A DNA stretch of 46,263 bases from Wenzhouxiangella sp. GTDB lineage: Bacteria; Pseudomonadota; Gammaproteobacteria; Xanthomonadales; Wenzhouxiangellaceae. Location: contig JAASTB010000001.1 of assembly GCA_021767625.1 (NCBI GenBank), positions 1-46,263 on the forward strand, read 5' to 3'. Position numbers and translations under genes: made by a program. The notes beneath the pieces are model-generated. The model did not search any database and was not told the origin of the DNA. It saw nothing but the letters and a program-made list of their open reading frames with translations. Shown here piece by piece: positions 44,385 through 46,263 of this stretch. Numbering within the stretch: position 1 is the stretch's first letter; every line of letters starts with the position of its first letter.

Positions 44385-45731
44385 GTGAGTGCCGATCGCG
44401 AAATCCTTCTTCCGCGCTGGGTCGTTCCGGTCAGGCCGGAGGGCGTCGTGCTCGAAAACCACGGGGTGCTGATCGAGGCCGGACGGATTGCCGCACTGGA
44501 TCATGGTGAGGAGCTGCGCAGGGACTATCCCGACGCAAGGATCACGCAGCTGCCGGACCGCGCCCTGATCCCCGGCCTGGTCAATATCCACACGCACAGC
44601 GCCATGGCGCTGATGCGGGGGCTTGCCGACGACCTGCCGCTGATGCGCTGGCTGGAGGATCATATCTGGCCGACCGAGCAACGCTGGGTCGGAGCGGAGT
44701 TCGTTCGCGTCGGTACCGACCTGGCCATGGCCGAAATGCTCAGGGGCGGCACGACCTGCTTCAACGACAACTATTTCTTCCCGGATGTGACGGCCGCCGC
44801 GGCCGACCGAGTCGGCATGCGGGCGGTCATCGGCATTCCGATCATCTCGGTGCCGACGGCCTGGGCGCAGACGGAGGACGAGTACTTCCGCCGCGGCCTG
44901 GACATGCACCAGCAGTTGCTCGACATGCCGCTGGTCTCCTCGGCCTTCGCGCCGCACGCGCCGTACACCGTCACCGACAAGGCCTTCCACCGGATTCGCT
45001 CCCTGGCCGAGGAAATGGACATTCCCGTTCATCTCCACCTGCTGGAGACCGCCGGCGAGATCCAGGGCAGCATCGACCAGTACGGCCTCTCGCCGCTCGA
45101 CCGCATGGATTCCCTGGGCCTGCTCACCGACCGGCTCCTGGCCGTGCACATGACCCAGCTCGACGACGCCGACATCGCCCGCTTGTCCCGGGCTGGGGTG
45201 CACGTGCTCCACTGCCCGGCATCCAACCTCAAGCTGGCCAGCGGCATCTGCCGGGTCGCCGACCTCGATGCCGCCGGCGTCAACGTGGCCATCGGCACCG
45301 ACGGGGCCGCCAGCAACAACACCCTCGACATGTTCGCCGAGACCCGCCTGGCCGCGCTGCTGGCCAAGGGCGCCAGCGGCGATCCCGAGGCCGTGCCGGC
45401 CGAGCGCGCACTGTCCATGGCGACGATCAACGGGGCAAGGGCGCTCGGTCAGGAGGATCGATTCGGTTCGATCGAAGTGGGCAAGTGCGCGGACCTTGCT
45501 GCCGTCGATCTGTCGGCGATGGAAACGGCACCCGTCCACCACGTCATCTCCCACCTGGTGTACGCGGCTTCGCGCAGCCAGGTTAGCGATGTCTGGATCG
45601 AGGGTCGCCGGGTCGTCGACGGCGGAGTCCTGACCACGCTGGATGCCGACCGCACCGCACAGGAAGCCGAACAGTGGGGCAAGCGCCTGCTGACCAGCGA
45701 CCAGGGCGGCGCCGGGGAGCTCAGGTCATGA
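44385..45731 (+). CDS. mtaD: TRZ/ATZ-family amidohydrolase, probable 5'-methylthioadenosine/S-adenosylhomocysteine deaminase
   Basis: 448 residues. Metal ligands His69 and His71 in NIHTHSAMALMRGLADDLPLMRWL, later APHAPYTV and HLHLLETAGE, and the catalytic Asp in GTDGAASNN. The MRGLADDLPLMRWLEDHIWP stretch is typical of MTA/SAH deaminases; a pseudomonad homologue next to ubiG deaminates methylthioadenosine, as remembered. The start is GTG at 44385 with AAGGA about 9 nt upstream. It overlaps ubiG as ATGA. Both products concern SAM by-products: UbiG releases SAH, which this enzyme could remove. Confidence 0.88.
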   Translation: MSADREILLPRWVVPVRPEGVVLENHGVLIEAGRIAALDHGEELRRDYPDARITQLPDRALIPGLVNIHTHSAMALMRGLADDLPLMRWLEDHIWPTEQRWVGAEFVRVGTDLAMAEMLRGGTTCFNDNYFFPDVTAAAADRVGMRAVIGIPIISVPTAWAQTEDEYFRRGLDMHQQLLDMPLVSSAFAPHAPYTVTDKAFHRIRSLAEEMDIPVHLHLLETAGEIQGSIDQYGLSPLDRMDSLGLLTDRLLAVHMTQLDDADIARLSRAGVHVLHCPASNLKLASGICRVADLDAAGVNVAIGTDGAASNNTLDMFAETRLAALLAKGASGDPEAVPAERALSMATINGARALGQEDRFGSIEVGKCADLAAVDLSAMETAPVHHVISHLVYAASRSQVSDVWIEGRRVVDGGVLTTLDADRTAQEAEQWGKRLLTSDQGGAGELRS

Positions 45732-46263
45732 ATGTCGAGGTTTCGGGCGGCAACGTGGATCCGCGCGAGTCGGGCAAGTTCGATGCCCTGGCGGCGCGCT
45801 GGTGGGACCCGGAGGGAGACTTCCGCACCCTGCACGACATCAACGGTCCCCGGGTCGAATTCCTCGCCGAGCGCGTGCCCCTGGCGGGTCGCCGCGTGCT
45901 GGATGTGGGCTGCGGCGGCGGCGTGCTGAGCGAGGCCCTGGCCGAGCGCGGTGCCGAGGTAACCGGCATCGATGCCGCCCCGCGGGCCCTCGAGGTGGCG
46001 CGGTTGCACATGGCCGAGAGCGGTCTCGAAATCGACTACCGGCGTGTGACCGCCGAGTCGCTCGCGCGAGAGGCCCCCGGCGCGTTCGACGTGGTCTGCT
46101 GCCTGGAGATGCTCGAGCACGTACCCGATCCGGCGCAGACGGTCGAAGCCTGCGCCGAGCTCTGTCGTCCCGGCGGTCATCTCCTGTTCAGCACGATCAA
46201 TCGATCGCCCCTGGCCTGGGCGACGGCCATCGTCGGCGCGGAGTACGTCCTCGGCCTGCTTCC
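45728..46263 (+). CDS. ubiG: Ubiquinone biosynthesis O-methyltransferase UbiG (3' truncated by window)
   Basis: The first 178 residues are visible. NVDPRESGKFDALAARWWDPEGDFRTLHDINGPRVEF is the typical UbiG opening. SAM motif I is VLDVGCGGGVLSEALA (about 58-73), and CCLEMLEHVPDPAQTV and FSTINRSPLAWATAIVGAEY follow. UbiG performs two O-methylations in ubiquinone synthesis. The ATG overlaps the previous stop. The frame runs off the right edge of the window. Confidence 0.95.
   Translation, partial: MNVEVSGGNVDPRESGKFDALAARWWDPEGDFRTLHDINGPRVEFLAERVPLAGRRVLDVGCGGGVLSEALAERGAEVTGIDAAPRALEVARLHMAESGLEIDYRRVTAESLAREAPGAFDVVCCLEMLEHVPDPAQTVEACAELCRPGGHLLFSTINRSPLAWATAIVGAEYVLGLL

Overview
The window reads as a chromosomal stretch of a high-GC gammaproteobacterium. 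GC content is roughly two thirds by eye, coding density is very high, and almost every gene is a housekeeping gene. Two blocks match gammaproteobacterial synteny known from pseudomonads and xanthomonads: ftsK-lolA beside trxB-aat, and an MTA-deaminase-like gene followed by ubiG. A tricorn-type protease, a FimX-like type IV pilus regulator, PilH and a strongly acidic linker in SucB fit the Xanthomonadales/Chromatiales borderland, for example Wenzhouxiangella-like bacteria. That placement is inference and was not tested by any search.

Layout. (1) 1-3426: the 3' part of a tricorn-like S41 protease, then a GT39 membrane glycosyltransferase. (2) 3427-3705: a convergent intergenic gap filled with interlocking inverted repeats. 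(3) 3706-8863, minus strand: SURF1, an SCO-like protein, heme O synthase (cyoE) and single-chain glycine decarboxylase (gcvP) in one overlapping operon, with DUF2909 divergent. (4) 9152-18424, minus strand: purB, sucA, sucB, lpd, an acrylyl-CoA reductase-like oxidoreductase, pilH and a peroxiredoxin. Two intergenic inverted-repeat elements interrupt this run. (5) 18510-23203, minus strand: a YihG-type acyltransferase, an exported M20D amidohydrolase, an SQR-like flavoprotein and an exported MetX-like hydrolase. (6) 23306-26161, plus strand: fumC, greB (apparently with a CTG start), a long inverted array of heptamers, then a heat-shock unit made of a sigma-32-like promoter, a ROSE-like RNA thermometer, an IbpA-type small heat-shock protein and a clean terminator. 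(7) 26179-29090, plus strand: plsC-like acyltransferase, rhomboid protease, SRPBCC protein and DUF2520 protein. (8) 29077-31887, minus strand: trxB, a FemAB-like protein and aat, tightly overlapped. (9) 32016-36095, plus strand: ald, ftsK, lolA. (10) 36127-39635, minus strand: gluQRS, accA, tilS, xseB. (11) htpX with a second sigma-32-like promoter. (12) A FimX-like c-di-GMP protein, then epmB divergent from efp, the MTA/SAH deaminase-like gene and ubiG, which is cut by the window end.

How the genes work together. The central group serves the TCA cycle (2-oxoglutarate dehydrogenase E1, E2 and E3, fumarase). The SURF1/SCO-like/CyoE group serves maturation of a heme-copper oxidase. IbpA and HtpX form a heat-shock response with closely similar promoter geometry. 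EpmB modifies EF-P encoded next door. TrxB, Aat, TilS, GluQRS and EF-P serve redox balance, tRNA modification and translation quality. PilH and the FimX-like protein imply twitching motility.

The least explained material is not coding. Three intergenic gaps hold short-period (7 to 9 nt) tandem repeats arranged as large inverted pairs. A fourth gap holds two hairpins whose loops are perfectly complementary to each other. These elements are the best candidates for something undescribed. No tRNA, rRNA, insertion sequence, prophage or CRISPR array was seen. The only gene-free stretch over 300 nt is 25156-25622, and it is described in full below.
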